This document shows positions 62,751-64,000 of a stretch of 64,000 nucleotides of DNA, in pieces (position 1 is the first letter of the stretch; each line of letters begins with the position of its first letter). The DNA comes from Chionoecetes opilio (lineage: Eukaryota; Arthropoda; Malacostraca; Decapoda; Majidae): contig JACEEZ010025355.1 of NCBI GenBank assembly GCA_016584305.1, forward strand, positions 345,001-409,000, given 5' to 3'. The translations under genes and the position numbers were made by a program. Below the pieces are notes generated by a model. That model ran no database searches and was not told the origin of the DNA. It saw only the letters and a list, made by a program, of their open reading frames with translations.

Positions 62751-63388
62751 GCGATAATCTCATGCTCCCACCCACCCATGAATATGTTTATCTTTAATCA
62801 TGACTATGGCGATAATCTCATGCTCCCACCCACCCATGAATATGTTTATCTTTAATCATGACTATGGCGATAATCTCATGCTCCCACCCACCCATGAATA
62901 TGTTTAGCTTTAATCATGACTATGGCGATAATCTCATGCTCCCACCCACCCATGAATATGTTTATCTTTCATCATGACTATGGCGATAATCTCATGCTCC
63001 CACCCACCCATGAATATGTTTATCTTTCATCATGACTATGGCGATAATCTCATGCTCCCACCCACCCATGAATATGTTTATCTTTAATCATGACTATGGC
63101 GATAATCTCATGCTCCCACCCACCCATGAATATGTTTATCTTTAATCATGACTATGGCGATAATCTCATGCTCCCACCCACCCATGAATATGTTTATCTT
63201 TAATCATGACTATGGCGATAATCTCATGCTCCCACCCACCCATGAATATGTTTATCTTTAATCATGACTATGGCGATAATCTCATGCTCCCACCCACCCA
63301 TGAATATGTTTATCTTTCATCATGACTATGGCGATAATCTCATGCTCCCACCCACCCATGAATATGTTTATCTTTCATCATGACTATT
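62751..63388 (+). repeat. 58-bp satellite, 11 copies
   Basis: The unit from GCGATAATCTCATGCTCCCA to TCATGACTATG repeats exactly every 58 bp. Only two positions vary: TCTTTAATC/TCTTTCATC (C in copies 4, 5, 10, 11) and TTTAGC in copy 3. Confidence 0.96.
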
Positions 63389-63756
63389 GTTACACATTGT
63401 TACACATTATTTACCTGTACATAAACTCCTCAACAAAATCAACACCCTTGAACTTGTATCTGTCCAGAAGAATGCAAGCAAGTTCTTCCCATGCTTGACT
63501 AGACTAGTTTTTTTCCTCTTCACGTGCCAACTGAGGGAGAAAAAACACGCTGACCATTGTCATAGGAGGACATTTGAGCCTGCCTTGATGTCCTCGTCGA
63601 GTTATGAGGCAGAGTCAATGCAGACAATGCTAATTAAAATGTTCATCCCTGATAGGTAACGCCTCTAACCCGTATTTGGGGCAACGAAGGTTATACATTA
63701 GCCTTATTAATCTAGGATACGCCATCAAAAACTTTGCAGCCAAGGATACTATACTC

Positions 63757-63896
63757 GTAGTAGTAAGAATAGCGATAGTAGTAGTAGAAGTGGTAGTAAG
63801 TAGTGCTGGTAGTAGTGGTAGTAGTAGTGGTAGTAGTAGTAGAAGTGATAGTAGTAGTAGTAGTAGTGGTGGTGGTAGAACAGTGTAGTGGTAGTG

Positions 63897-63927
<31 letters not shown>

Positions 63928-64000
63928 TAGTAGTAGTGGTGGTGGTAGTGGTATTACAGTGTAGTAGTAGTAGTAGTAGTAGTAGTAGTACAGTGTAGTA
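63757..64000. repeat. (GTA/GTG)n compound repeat
   Basis: GTAGTAGTGG-type trinucleotides with repeated ACAGTGTAGTA junctions; reaches the window edge. Confidence 0.92.

Noticed and set aside
62751..63388. CRISPR-like array
   Set aside because: The whole 58-bp unit repeats without variable spacers; it is a eukaryotic satellite.

Overview
The window looks like nuclear DNA of a decapod crustacean, probably a crab or close relative. It is intron-rich, has canonical GT-AG splice sites, TTAGG-type pentamers and CR1-type retrotransposon tails, and is very dense in simple repeats. The identification rests on content, not on a database match.

Two cellular genes can be rebuilt, both on the minus strand. 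At 3324-16204 lies a lola-type BTB/zinc-finger transcription factor: a start-codon exon, an exon carrying the BTB domain and a basic nuclear signal, two linker exons, then two alternative terminal exons that each encode a pair of C2H2 fingers and a stop. All junctions are phase 0, so the terminal exons are interchangeable. At 34260-45254 lie the last 12 exons of a neutral ceramidase. Their phases agree at every junction, and the zinc ligands and catalytic serine motif are visible. The exons for the signal peptide and first ~100 residues were not found.

The rest is mobile and repetitive DNA. 0-13 kb: pogo/Tc1-like MITEs, palindromic foldback elements and an AT-rich minisatellite inside the BTB gene. 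16-23 kb: upstream of the BTB gene, a 2.5-kb cluster of nested inverted repeats, and a tRNA-Val-derived SINE family, one copy split by a TIR element. 23-32.7 kb: a Ty3/gypsy LTR retrotransposon on the minus strand with two LTRs, AGGG target duplications and recognisable gag, protease, RT, RNase H and integrase; its RT is split by a 4.1-kb non-LTR element with its own ATATG duplication. 33-45 kb: the ceramidase gene, with a CR1 element (itself holding a hAT-like element) in one intron and a 2.9-kb array of a 15-bp unit in another. 45-64 kb: microsatellites, a possible plus-strand promoter near 51 kb, a cluster of 213-bp TTAA-flanked MITEs and CR1 tails, a 1.66-kb element folding into one long hairpin, and an 11-copy 58-bp satellite.

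I see no CRISPR array, rRNA or intact tRNA gene. Most long open frames outside the two genes are translations of tandem repeats. No clear new gene system is evident. The best leads are the alternative-exon architecture, the TTAA MITE family with an in-window empty site, the giant hairpins and the nested insertions.
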